Assembly: GCA_003260075.1 (NCBI GenBank)
Contig: QLIY01000277.1
Span: 99,047-163,046, forward strand
DNA from: Phallusia mammillata
Lineage: Eukaryota > Chordata > Ascidiacea > Phlebobranchia > Ascidiidae
Direction: 5' to 3'
DNA: 64,000 nucleotides
Within the stretch, counting starts at the first letter, position 1. Every line of letters begins with the position of its first letter. Position numbers and translations under genes: made by a program. The notes below the pieces were generated by a model that saw only the letters and a program-made list of their open reading frames with translations, did no database searches and was not told where the DNA came from. This document shows, in pieces, positions 24,344 to 37,031 of this stretch.

Positions 24344-24646
24344 CAGTGGTTCCCAAACTATGCGCCGCCGCGAAATGTCATTAGGTGTGCCTCAAAAAAT
24401 ATTGAAATTAAAATCAATCAAGTAGAGTAGTAGTACCAGGTGCTTAGACCACTAGGCCAACATGCTCCACGTCTCTGAGATGTTCAACTAGGCTATTTAA
24501 CTATGAGAGTGACCTGTATAGCGGCTTTATGACCTCATAGTTAGTGCCTTTGTCAGCTAAAAAAATTATTCAAATGTTCGAAGTGCGCCAAATAATTTTT
24601 GTTTTTTCTGAAATGCCCTTAAAAGAAAAAAGTTTGGGAACCACTG
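24344..24646 (+). mobile_element. hAT-type MITE
   Basis: Ends CAGTGGTTCCCAAACT and AGTTTGGGAACCACTG are perfect 16-bp inverted repeats. The 8-bp duplication CTTTAGAG is perfect at 24336-24343 and 24647-24654. No transposase. Confidence 0.95.
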
Positions 24647-24654
24647 CTTTAGAG

Positions 24655-27600
24655 TCTAGTCTAGACGAATTGTCTGAAATAAGGTGACGTTAGTGGCTGC
24701 GACTTCCTAATCAACCAACCCCAAATAACAAACCTTGTTCGAATGCGTGTTGGAAGTGGGTTCTCTCCAAACGTGCAGTCAGCCTTTACATGTCTATTTG
24801 TTATTAGGCATTTGAATCAGAACATTTTACTAAGTGGGAACGAGACTTATTTGTAAACAATCTAATTCCATTATATTATCGGGTTACGCATTTATAGCGT
24901 TACACAACTCTTTGCTTATCTATTATCTGGTCAATTCGATTAAATGTGCATAGATGGGTACAGGAAGCATGCTGAGTTTGCACGAAAGATCAAAGGATGT
25001 GCGACTTACTTACACATTGTAAAACACCATTAACATACTTCGAGGGCTGCACAGATTTGACTTTACGAGGTAGAAACGGTTTTCGCCCTTGGACGCACTA
25101 TTAAAGGCTGACATTGTTTGTGTTGTAAATACATCATTTAAAACTAATGTAGTTTTGTTTTTGGTCCAATTTATATGATCATTTACGATATAAAGATGGT
25201 AACATAGTTGTTGCACAACTATGCGTTGCGAAATTTGTGTCGATGTTCCGTTAGTGAGTATCTGACAATGCTCAAAATTACCAAAATGATTGCTACGTTT
25301 TTGCATTGAAATTTGCTACAGCAAAAGAACATGAACATTTGCTACAGTTATTAAAGTTCCTACACCAAGCAAAGCAGAATTTTTTTTGCCTAAAACGCAA
25401 AATAAATTTGCTTTTAGGTGTTTGACCAAATACATGTAGTATTCGAATCTTAGAATTATTTACTTTGGGGAATTGCCGGGTTTCCTATACCGCATCCGCC
25501 GAAACTAAGACGACATTAAAGGTCGGCACATAACAATGACACGGTATACTAGAAAATATTGGTGTGCTAGAAGAATAGGCAATTTTTTAGGCCTGAATGA
25601 AAATCAATAAAAGAGCACAGATTGTTTAGCTTGAAAAAAAAAACAGTAGTGGTTGGTATTCGGTTTTGGTTGGACCAAAGATGATTAAAAGTTACGCCAA
25701 TCAGAGAAAAATATTTCATCTTTTTAAGGTTGATTGAAGCTTATTGAATACCCATTTGCTTTATTTGTCCTTATCAAAGTGAACCGGTGTTTATATTGCA
25801 CAATGTTTGGCTTTTTGTCAAACAACGTGGGTATCGACAATCGCTGTTAATTCAATTAGTATTGATTTCTATGGAAGCAAACATGTCCTGGCACAGTGAA
25901 CTCAGGCGTTTAAAAATCATTCAAAATGTAGTACTTTAGGTGAAATGTAGCAGTATAAATCAGTGTTTTTTGTTACATTTGGAACCCAACCATCCTACAC
26001 TTCACTTCTACAATTTTTTTCCTTTGTGTGTTATGTACAAACTTAAACACGTAGACCATAGACGTCAGTAGAGGATGTATACGTTGCAAAATACGCAGCA
26101 TCTTCGAGCTAAATTTAAATAAAGATTGGGTGGGTGTATGGCCTGTTATTTATCAATACATGACATGTTATCGTAAACAACCAATGCGCAAAACAACCCA
26201 GATCGTTGAAACTTATGACCTGTCCAAAGGAATATGATACTGTACGCGGTTTAAAAATAGTGTAGAGCAAGATAAACATTAGACTTATCACAATTGGCTG
26301 CAGAAAGCTCGCACAGACCCTTGCTTAAATGCACGTGAGGACCTAAGGTTCAATTAGACCAAAAAGGTTAAACGTAAAATTTAAAAATCAACATTTTCAC
26401 CTTGAGGGGTTGCCATCACATTCAGTTTCTTTGCATGTTATCGCCACGCAAACACAGAAACAGAAAACAGAAGCGACAGATTTTCTTATGCGATCAATAC
26501 ATGTGTAGTGGAACTGGATCGCTGAATAATTTAGATGCTGGCTTTCCCCCGGGTATATATTGCCTGTCTCTGTGGGACGTTTTTTCCTGCTTAGTGCCGG
26601 CGGCAGGTTCTCCTTATGTACTGCCAGTTTTCAATGGGTTTATAATGTTAGTTCGTGTGGCGATGTTTAGTTGTTCAAAGCAGGGCAAGAAAAGATTTGG
26701 AATTGTGTGAATAAATAAGTCAAGTATCATTTTTGTGGCATGAAGTGCTTTTGAATGAAAGTAAACAAAAATTATTTGACAGTACACCTGTACGTTAAAG
26801 TGATTGATTGTTTATTTGTATAAGGGTGCATAGACTTTTTACAAAATCCGTGATATCGTTAGAACAAAAAGAGGTGTCTGGATATCAATAATAGCGTCAT
26901 GTAGAGAAAATCCGCTAATAGTTTAAAGTGCGGTGGATTACCAATGTTTGTGGTATGTGAATGAAGATTATACTGATAACACTAATCGTATTGGAATTTG
27001 CGAACGCAACGGGAGACAATAGGCCAGTTTACATGCACACATTCAGCTAAAATCGGTATTTTAACGAATTGCGTGTAATCAGGCAATGAGAACAGAAAAC
27101 TGTGAAATAACGTCAAAATGTTTTTTCGGGTACTGCTTACCAATGAACCCTGTTTTAGGATACGAAGTGAAACATGAAACGTGCATGGCATGATTAGTTT
27201 GAACAGTGTTTTTATGTTTGAAACTATTAAAATCCCATTTTTTATGAAAACAAAAGTACTAACTTTCCGTATGGTGTCATACCACCCAAAGTTTTAGTCT
27301 ATCATTTTCTAAAAATGGATTTCGTTAGCATACAACGATTATAGTTGCCTCGTGGCCCGAATGGTTTCTTTTCAATCAACCTAACATCTATTTTGTAAAT
27401 ATTTGATCATTGTTTGGCTGTCACAAACTCAGCATTAAAAATATTAACAATTTTGGGTGTTGAATCAAATTTGTATGGTGCAGACTGCAGAGCATAATAT
27501 CTGTCATATCTTCTATCCAACCATCCGTTTAAAAAAATCAAATAGTAATAACTCAAATAGCTTTGGACTAATTCATTAATCAGTTGAAAGGTACTTACTA

Positions 27601-30096
27601 CGTAGCAGTATTGTATTTATCATCAAGTCTGGAACATCACGTTCGTGTTCCTTATGTTACTTGAGTCAGCTTTTTACGCAAGAAGCGCAGGCGAATCATT
27701 CTATAACAGGAAACCTCCAATAAATCTCATCACATTAGCAGCTTGCCACTAGGTACGTGCATTGGTGTGCGATGGAACGGAAGACAGGGCGGGGAACGAA
27801 TAAAGCAAAGGCAGAAAGGTCAAACATAAAGACCGTGAATTTGCTTAGGGGGGGGGGGCAATAAATCTCATCACATTAGCAGCTTGCCACTAGGTACGTG
27901 CATTCGTGTGCGATGGAACGGAAGACAGGGCGGGGAACGCATAAAGCAAAGGCAGAAAGGTCAAACATAAAGACCGTGAATTTGCTTAGTGAATATTGTT
28001 GAACAGTAGCTAACTGGTTCAGTAATTAAAGCTGCTAGTCTATAGTTGGCTTGAATATGCTTTTTGGTTGACATTTTAATCAGGTATATATCGTATTTCC
28101 AAACTTGCTGGCGTAGCAAGCTGTTGGTACTACGCAGCAAAGAAACATTATACATAAAACATTGTAAATATAAAACATAAAAAAAAACATTGCAGTAGTT
28201 GGCTTGAACCTGCTTTTGGGTTTACGTATTTAAAGGTTTGAATCGTAGCACACTTGCTGCTGTTGCAAGCTGATTGTAAAACGCAGTGAAGAACATTAAG
28301 TATGACAGTGTATGATTTTACGTTGAAATGAATTCCGTGAACCAGTCAAGCTATTCTACGTGGTTTACGTGCATTGTGTTGTGGGATACCAATGATACAT
28401 AACGCTTTGTCAGTTTCACTTTGCCAAGCCGCAAGCTTCAACCGCATCGTAAAAAAAAAACTTGTTTGTTGTGATTTACCGCGCATAGCTTCAGGTGTTT
28501 TAGCTCAGACAAGTCAAGCGAAGGAGTGGTAGATGCGGCGCATCGGTTGTTTCTGTGAATTTGAGTTGCTCGTTTCCACTTACTACTACAATCGCGATTT
28601 CGTTTTTCACCAGAGAACGCGGCGACAAAGCGCGTTGTGACGTCACATAACGGCTACGGCGTGCGATTTGTTGCAAGTATTTTTGGATGCATGCAAATTT
28701 TGCCTTGCATTTTTGTGGGTGATTTTAATGCATTGTTTACTACTGAATTAGAACAGCTGGCATGGAATAGTATCTAACCCTCGGAGCTAAAATGTGAAAA
28801 TGCCGCTAACGATCTGTGTATCAACTCGGTTAAACCGTATGTTTGAGGTTTAAAAGAAAGATAAATATGTGTTGTTTCCTAATTATATTCGAAATTTTGC
28901 TGGTTGTAAGCCTGACACCTAACAAAAATCAGCCGATACAATCGATTTTTAAACTTTTCATTTATATGAAAGTTGAAAAGTAAGACTAAAAAAGTGCTTT
29001 TAACTGATCCATCATTTAGGGATCTAGAATTTAAGGTTTTTAGGAATCTAATTTAGGTAATAAGTAGTATAATTGCAAAATAGTTGTCAGTGGGGCTATT
29101 TGAGCAGTTGGCCTCGGTTGTTGTGTTTTCTGATCGAAATTTAAAGAATGTGTGGAAAATGCTTGATGTCTCATAAACGGACGTATGACTTGTTTCAGGA
29201 AGTCTTATAGAAGATTGTTAGTTGGCGTTAATATTACGCATTTATGTTTCTCCTCGTGCAAGCAATTACTTCTACTTCCGTGTTAAAGCATAAAAAGCAA
29301 GTGATGAAAGAAATTATCATCTACCCTGTACACTCACTACACTGTGGGTCACCAAGCAGCTAAAACAACGTTGTAATTTGATTTAAAACGATTTTACTTT
29401 TTCGTTACTATCGGAGAATTATGGATCCTACAAACGTATTGATGTCCTGTTTGGAAAATAACAAAACGTATTGTTTTTATTCATCGTTTGTTTTCACCCA
29501 AGATGTTAAAATAATCGCTTCATTAGGAAACTCGTTTTATAATTACTTAGATTTGCAAAGACATTTGCACGAACTTCTTGATTTAATCCAAATACTGCTC
29601 TACAAAAGGTACTTGTCGTGGTTTTATTGTTAAAAAGGAAACATTTGAAAATAAGTTAAGATGGTCATCAGATTAAGTTTCCCAAGCACCAGTTTGTTGC
29701 CATTCTAATCCTGCACAAAGCCCCATGTTTTACGGATCGTCACAGTTTGAATGAAGTAAAACCGTTCGCTTTGTTTAAACAATCGTTGCTGCAACCCCGT
29801 GGAGACAGGATTTCAGGGTTTACGCACATATAGGTTTTATAAACATGTAAAAAGTACGGCATGATATTTGGCCTAATTTTGAAGCTTTATTTAAAAGATA
29901 TGCTTTATTATGTGTTGATCATCTTGCTGTGTCAGTGTGTTTGCAAAAGATTTGTAGTTTTGAAATTTCGAACATTACCCAAAAATGTGTTGGTTGTCCA
30001 AGGGTTAAAGTTTTGTCAGTGATTTTTAGAAAAGAGTGCAAAGTTACCAAAAACCGTGATTGAAAGACAGCATTAGCGTTTAATTGCAGTTTTAGA
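24655..30096. other. intergenic, no gene identified
   Basis: About 5.4 kb of AT-rich sequence without a convincing exon. It holds a CRE-like TGACGTCA at 28638-28645 and a G-run duplication at 27718-27989. Regulatory DNA for the downstream gene is likely but cannot be located from sequence alone. Confidence 0.4.
27718..27989. repeat. 130-bp duplication around G10
   Basis: 27718-27848 and 27859-27989 differ at two bases (about 1.5 %). The run spans 27848-27858, but its first G belongs to the repeated unit, leaving exactly ten. A clean example of the class. Confidence 0.85.
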
Positions 30097-30173
30097 TGAC
30101 GTCATTTTGCTATGGGCGTCACATAACATTACATTCGCAACATTGTTACATTGACCGACGCTTTATGACGTCA
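30097..30173. promoter_or_regulatory. paired CRE sites upstream of the Glu/Pro-rich gene
   Basis: Two full palindromic TGACGTCA sites at 30097-30104 and 30166-30173 lie 330 and 260 bp before the start codon at 30427. CREB/ATF proteins bind this sequence. A promoter role is inferred from position. Confidence 0.5.
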
Positions 30174-30426
30174 CACTGTTCAACAGGGATGACGAAATGG
30201 CGCGTTTTCGGTGATTGTATTTGCACTAACGATTTTCGAACTTTGACGCTCTAGACGAGCCAAGGCGGTTCTTTGTGTTTCGTTGTTTCACGTAATCTGC
30301 GTGCAAAGCGTCACCCTTATCGCGCAAAGTCGTCAGTCGACAAACAATCGACGTGCTTTGTTTCGTCACACAGGGCGCCATTTAAGACGTAGAACAAAGA
30401 GTGTTAATAGTGACGCGATAATTGCG

Positions 30427-31535
30427 ATGTCTGAACAAGAAGAAGTTCAAATGCCTGAGCCGGCACAGGAAGAAAGTCCCGCGCAAGAGCCAGTTGAGGA
30501 ACCAGTACAAGAAGTCCAGAGTGAAGAACCACCAGCACCAGAACCTGAACCTCCAGTGCCAGAACCACAAACGACTGAAGAACCACAAACTGCTGAAGTT
30601 GTAGAGGAGACTCAAGAAGCAAGCGAACCCGAGCCGCAAGTTCAGGACCCTGAACCACAAACGACTCAGGACGAACCAGAAAAGACAGAACCTGAAACAC
30701 AAGTAACTGAAGCTGAACCACAAGCTACTGAAGAACCACAAACGACTGAGGAACCACAAACGACTGAAGCTGAACCACAAACGTCCGAAGTAGAAGAACC
30801 CAAGGCCGAAGAAATGGGAGAAACAGCGCAACAAAAACAAGAAGGTTGGTTGAGATTTATAAATTTGAAAAATCTAAATATATCTGGGCGGGTTATCTTT
30901 GAATTGTCTGAGCGTTTTGTCTGACTTACGTCACGTTTCGGTCTGTGCTAAATGGAAAGGATTTCTTGAAAGCCTCCGCAGTTTGTATGTACGTTTAACC
31001 CGGAAATAAGATGTAGTGAATGTAAAAACTGGATTCAAAGTGTTGGTGGTGGAAATAATGTTCAAATTCAAATATGGAAGCGTAAGACTTCAAGGTACTG
31101 TGTGAATGTTTATAATAGAAACATAGATATCGATGGTGGCGCTGTTTGGTTTGTTTGCCCAACGAGTTTGATTCATGCGTTGCATTTAGCGGGGTAGACT
31201 ATGGACTATAGCGAAGTAGGCATCCAGATTTCGTGATATCTCGTGAACAAGAGGCTCTGCTTGCTAAAGTTCGGCTCGCGAATCAATAAATGCCAAATCC
31301 TCTGCCGGGCTCGGATAAAAAAGGGCACACATTCAGGATGATGTAATAGTTTTAGTTTGTGGCATAGGATCGTGTAGGGTTTGAATGGTAATACCGCCCA
31401 CTGTTCGACTGTGTTAGTGCAGATGTGAGTTGTTTATGCATTACGCAAGCCGTCAGGGCGTGGCAGGCAATATCAGCAGCTATTTGCTACTTCCTGAGTT
31501 TAGTATCACACAGAACGTTTTGTTGGACGGAGGCA

Positions 31536-31616
<81 letters not shown>

Positions 31617-34600
31617 GTTTGTTATGGTTTTGTTTAGCACATAACCGGTTATTGTGGCTTGTTAGATACTAGGATGCTAGAATGCTTGGTGAACAACGCG
31701 TTTAGAAACCTTTCACAATTGGTGTTATTATTTCCGAATTTAAACGCTCTGATATAAAAGGGTTTGCTTGTAGATTTATTTCTAGGCAAGTTCAGGTTTG
31801 TGATTCGCATTTAAACGTGGCACAATGCCGAAAATACGTCGGTTAGGGTTATAACGAGGCGTAATTATTAGAACGATCTGAACGGTGAAGATATATTGAC
31901 GCAATTTTAAAGAAGATATATCGACGCAAAGTTTTTTGTCATACAACATGGCATAGCAACCAACATAATATGTTCTTTGCAATATAGTAGTACGCCGCAC
32001 ACAATATTAGTAAGGTTTAGGAAATTTTACGATATGTTAGTTTAACGAAAGTGTCAATGTTGCTCCTGGCGCAAATAAAACCGGTTACTTTGGCAAGTAG
32101 CGCTTTGACGTCGTTGAGACAGACCTGCGTGCAGTCTCGCTGTTTTTTCTATTTTGTTGCTATGAAATGTCGACATGACGCTTGCTTACGCGTTGTAAAT
32201 CGTTTGCAAACTGACGCTAAAAGGGGTTGTTCATCACTCGGTATATGACCATGAACGCTGACATAAGTTATTGATGTGAGGGTGTGAGGGTGTGAGATAT
32301 GAGATAATGGTTGTTTAGAAATACATGCTAAAGGTTGAGTTGTATTTCGTTCAACGACGCATCACTACAGTTGAAAATCTGTTGTACGCAGGTTAGAAAG
32401 CTGGCAGCAAAAAAGATTCAGATTTGCGAAATAGTGTTTGAATAGTTTGGCTGGGTGCGCGTTTTTAGATGGGGGGGGGGGAATCTGTTGTACGCGGGTT
32501 AGAAAGCAGGTTTGCGAAATAGTGTTTGAATAGTTTGGCTGGGTGCGCGTTTTTAGATGGGTCGATAGATAAGTGTTTTGTTTTTATCGAAGTGCGAGGC
32601 ATTGGTAATAGTTTTTAAATTTCAAAATTCATTTTGTCTATTTGGTAGAAAGGTGCAACTTTTTTGCTTGTTTTTACATTTGTATTTGATTTATCAAACC
32701 AAACAGCAATGGGAGACCAACCCGGTAAGAGAAACATAATTATAAGAACGTTTTGCAATGTTACGACAAAACTGACCTTCGTGTTTCCATGGGTTTGTCC
32801 TTCAACAAGTCACATACACTTGTTTCATATTATTGTTCTAAAATAACTTTTTAAAAAGACAGCAATACACTACAAAGAAGCAACATTATGTCTTTCCAAT
32901 GAGGAAATTCAAGTCTTACATTCGTTATAACCGTCGATGGTGTCCTAATGTAGCCATTTTCATTGACACAACAATGCGTTAATGGAAGTTATTTTCGGTC
33001 TGTAGTAAAACAGTTGTTCTCTGCAATAAATCACTCGGTCGTCTTTATATGTTTAAGTGTCTCACCCGAACCATAGAAAAAGAGCAAAAAATATGATATA
33101 ATTGATTCCTGCGGTGGGATTTAAACATGCACCTCGATTTGCAGTTGTTGCGTATTTCATGTTCAATTGATAGGAAGGTTATTCGCACACGAGAAAAGTT
33201 ATAATGGACATCGGGTGGCATTTGTAAAAGTCGTAACTTCCTTGTTATTTGCAAAAGTTGGAAACGCGGAAATCCAGACGACTGCAAAATTTTAGGATTG
33301 CGCAAATCCCAGAAACGGTCACGTGATTTGCAAGGAAACGAACGAAAGCTCAAATCCGCGGGCTACATAAATCGATTGCTGTTGTGAAGCCTTCTTCCGC
33401 ATTCTAAAACCAAATCCAGTTTCTATTAGTCATAGAGGTCTAATCGGGACGTTTTACTTTAAAGATTTGTGAGCAGAAAAATACATTAAACCGTAAACAG
33501 TTTTTTGCATAGGATCATGGTTTTAATGTCACTTTGTCCCCTGGATGGTTTAGTCGCATTGATTTTTCATATCACGTACTTTTTGTTTTACAGAAGCCCC
33601 AGTGGAAACCCCCGAGGAAACTCCAGCACAGGAACCGGAACAAACTGAGACCAAGGTTGGCAAAATTATCTTTTTCTTATTATCTAAGTCTTTTAAAACC
33701 TGACTTTTTAGTTTATTAAGTTTAAGGGAACATGACTTCCGCAAAGGGCTTAAGGATACTAAGATTAATACGAACCAGTACAAGCAATGAAAAACAAAGT
33801 GTAAAAACGCCCTAAACGAAACGTTTACGAATGTTAGGTTTATTGGCGTGTTGTGAATATACATGGGCGAGCAATTGTAAAAGTGCAACTGCAACGACGG
33901 GGTCCATAAAGCGGCACAAACAAAAACTTCCCTCAACGACAGCTGGTGACGCGATGCCACCGAATAATGCAGTTCCGCATAATTTCGTAGTATTCTTCCA
34001 TACCTCTCTGGCGCAAATTACCTCATGTCAAACCGACGGCTTTCGAACCATGCGAACCAAACGCGCGGGCCTGTGGCATTGTGGGTAACCGCCGAGTACA
34101 TGTGTTGACGTCAGTTTTACACGTGATAGGCAAGCTGACGAGCTATCCAGTGTGCTCAGCAAAATGTAAATGTGAATAACACGACGTAGACTTCGTTATA
34201 GTTGGCCGTGCCAAGTGTATTTGTCATTCCCGCGTCCGTTTGCATTCAACCGACATTTTTTGCAAATAAATCTACTTCGTTTACCACGCAGCAACTTCAA
34301 GCCTAAATGGCGGCAGACATTTTAATGAGTTAAGTGTTTGACAATGTCAATGTCCGTTTTTATGAAAGCGTTTGAACTTATGTGTCAATCCGTAATGTGT
34401 TACTGCATTTGTCTTAGGAGCAATCATACTTTGATGCCTAACAGTAGCAATCCTGTTTCACTATACATTTAAGCATGTTACAAATCAGCTACATAAAATG
34501 AACCGAATCCACTTGTATTTATAGGAGCCTGAGACTGCCGAGGAGAAGCCAGCGGAAGAAACTCCTGCTGCTGATGCTCCAGCAGAAGAAGAGGCGGCAA

Positions 34601-37031
34601 AGGAGGCAGCTCCCGAGCAGGGCGAGAGCTCACAACCAGCAGAAGACAAGAAAGAGAAAAAGAAGAAGGGAAAACTTTCCAGCAAGTCGTTTAGAAAAGT
34701 TTTTAAAATTTTTAGCACCAAAAAGTCGAAGCCGGAGAAAACAACTGAAGGTAGACATTTTTGTTGAAATTATGTTTAATCAACCTTATCTCAGTGTTTA
34801 AATTTGTTTCGAACGAAGCTGCGTCATATTTTAACGTTACCAGCTGTACAACTTTTTGTTGTATTTTTTCTATTTTTTAATCTTGATTGCAATAAAAGTA
34901 CGCCTACATGTCCATTGCAGGGCCAAACATTTACCAAGTAATAAAGTTAATAGACCCGAAAACCACAAAACTCTAAATACCCTTAACATGATAACCTCTA
35001 TGTCTAAAAGATCAAATGGTCCGTTGTTGAAAACTGTGTTAGATGATCAGTAAGGGTCATTTGTTCACCACACGAGTACTGCATTCAATAAGTAGTTGTA
35101 ACATACAATGAACTAAAATAGGTATGTTTGTTAAGGTGACAAGAAAGCCGAGAAGGCGGAGGAAGCTGCTCCTGCTGAGGAGGGTGGACAAGAGCCAGCT
35201 CAAGAACCGGTTCAAGAACCAACGCAGGAAACCAATGGAGGTAGGCAAACTATTTGAAAGCATCACTTAAAACTTGCACTCTTAAACTTTTTTAAGAGGT
35301 TTCAGAAGAAGCTTAATGCAATCGGTCATTGCAACTATTCCAAAATTGTCGAAATGGCATTGTTGATAAGTCAGGTTAAATACCAAAACCAAGAGTGTAA
35401 AAACTAATTGAAAAAAATGCATACAGTTAAGAAGTGGATTAGGACAAAAATGTGGTGTACTATAAGTTAATGCATTACACTAGGTTTTCAACCATGGGAA
35501 ATTTGGGGGGGGGGTATGTTTAGTGTGTGAATTGAGACATCGTGAAGGTAGATTCAGTGGTGGGATTCAGCCGGTTTGCACCGATTCTATAGAACCGGCT
35601 CACGAAATTTTACGAGATCAGCGAACCGGTTAGCATTACTGGTTACTGTCAATGGAAACTTTTTGTAACAGAACCGGCTGAAAAATATGACTTTTGTGAT
35701 AGAACCGGCTGACAAAAAAAAATCTGAATCCCACTACTGGGTAGATTGCATTTCCTAAATTTTCCATCGAGGCACATGATAGAGGATTAAAAACGTATGC
35801 ATTAGCGACCTTTAATCAGAATTGAAATGGAATAATAATAAAAAAAAATTTCAGTTACTTCAAATTAGACAATTAGTTTTTTTTTAGATAGAGGACTCTG
35901 GAACTTAAAATCGTTTTGATAGCAAAGCTAGCAAAACCACTTGACGCAGATTAAAAACTGTTACGTCTTTGCGTGACAACCAAAAATGTCAAAAAGTGCG
36001 GAAATATCATAACACATAACTTTGCCATTTCGATTAGGATTTTCGTGATGCTTTAGGAAATAAGTTCAGATTAAGGTCATATTTATATTCCTTGTATTTA
36101 CTTTGACCCTGGGTAAACATATACTCCTACGGCCAGTTTAAAACTATTACCTCACCATTAAGGGTGTGCTTGCACATCATAACAATGTTCGAGACTGCAT
36201 CCGTAATGACTTCCTCAGTAAAACAATATTTTGCCTATATCGTCGCTGCTTTAGGAAGTTGAGCAAAAACAAATCATTGTCAGTACGTAACCAACCTGAC
36301 TTTGCGTACATTTACTGTATAAAAGTCGTTTTAGAGTTGGACGGACAAAACACCTCTAAAACGATTTACAGACGATAATTTTTTATCATAAAATAACAAA
36401 GTACAAAGTATCATTTTTTTCTTTTGACAAGTTGACCCCAGTTGCGTTTTGACACCTTAAGAGTTACGGAAAACAGCAAATGTCTTAACGTTAAGAATAC
36501 ATGACAAAAAAGGCTTGCACTTTCTACCAAGAAATCATTTTAGGAAATTCTACTAACGTGAGAACTCACAACAGAAAAGATTGCTAAATACCGATAGATG
36601 GCGCAAAGAGCATTAAAGAAATTCAAAAACCCAAATGGTGTGAAAAAGCTGACGGTTAAGGCTAGTAGGGTTGGGGTGAGGTGTTATAATAAAAATAGCA
36701 ATGAAGCCAACTTATAAACTTAGTTTCTAACCCTATATTTAGTTACTAACCCCATCCCAGTCTCAATTCAAATCACTGCGCTCTTTACGCCATCTACCGG
36801 TATTTATCAAACTTTGTTGTTGTGACTTCATATTTAGTTCTACTGTCTTTTTAGTGATAATACAGATAGTACAATTTTTGATTTTTCTTCTTTTTTGTAG
36901 CAGCTCCGACTGAAAATGATCCACCAAAGGAGAATGGCAAACCAGCTGAAGAAACCACAGCGGTAGAGTCAAAACCAGTGGAACAAAACGATGCTACGGC
37001 TGACGGAACTGCCGTTGAAGCAGCAGGATGA
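30427..37031 (+). CDS. Glu/Pro-rich disordered protein with MARCKS-like basic patch
   Basis: Long form: exons 30427-30844, 33594-33655, 34525-34750, 35136-35240 and 36901-37031, all in phase, 313 aa. Residues 1-139 are low-complexity Glu/Pro/Gln/Thr with repeats of the EPQTTEEPQTTE type. Residues about 202-232 form a sharply basic, Ser/Phe-containing patch (KKKKGKLSSKSFRKVFKIFS). The rest is again acidic (Ala/Glu/Pro) and ends in VEAAG. A second first exon, 32709-32724, encodes MGDQP and splices in the same phase to 33594, giving a 179-aa form. The overall design resembles the MARCKS/BASP1/GAP-43 class of membrane-cortex proteins, in which such a patch binds acidic lipids and calmodulin. That is analogy of composition; I see no alignable homology, and the MGDQP start lacks the usual Ser at position 6 for myristoylation. 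Confidence 0.7.
31536..31615. other. G80 run, probable sized assembly gap
   Basis: A pure run of exactly 80 G in intron 1 of the Glu/Pro-rich gene. No flanking duplication was seen, as expected for a gap of positive estimated size. A real G80 is possible but unlikely given the other runs. Confidence 0.7.
32376..32560. repeat. duplication around a G11 run
   Basis: 32376-32470 and 32482-32560 are copies of one stretch ending GTGCGCGTTTTTAGAT; G occupies 32471-32481. The right copy lacks about 18 bp, a typical allelic indel. Confidence 0.75.
32709..32724 (+). CDS. alternative first coding exon (MGDQP) of the Glu/Pro-rich gene
   Basis: ATGGGAGACCAACCCG is followed by the strong donor GTAAGA. 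It ends in phase 1, the same phase as the exon at 30427-30844, so either can splice to 33594. This exon would remove the whole 139-aa acidic repeat region. Support is the start codon, donor and phase match; no transcript evidence is available. Confidence 0.55.
35505..35514. other. G10 run without visible duplication
   Basis: Exactly ten G in intron 4 of the Glu/Pro-rich gene. The flanks (AACCATGGGAAATTT and TATGTTTAGTGTGTG) do not repeat nearby, so this may be a gap with no overlap, or a true G10. Confidence 0.5.
35555..35739 (+). mobile_element. short hAT-type MITE
   Basis: Ends CAGTGGTGGGATTCAG and CTGAATCCCACTACTG are inverted repeats with one mismatch. The 8-bp duplication GGTAGATT is perfect at 35547-35554 and 35740-35747. 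Inside, AGAACCGGCT recurs several times. In intron 4 of the Glu/Pro-rich gene. Confidence 0.92.

Noticed and set aside
30382..30840. A 152-codon frame on the minus strand rich in Phe, Leu and Trp
   Set aside because: It is the antisense shadow of the low-complexity Glu/Pro/Gln exon on the plus strand.
31425..31672. Open frames with about 25 consecutive glycines, and a similar frame at 3797-4168 on the minus strand
   Set aside because: They are made by the G80 and C40 runs, which are probably gap placeholders; the flanking codons show no homology.
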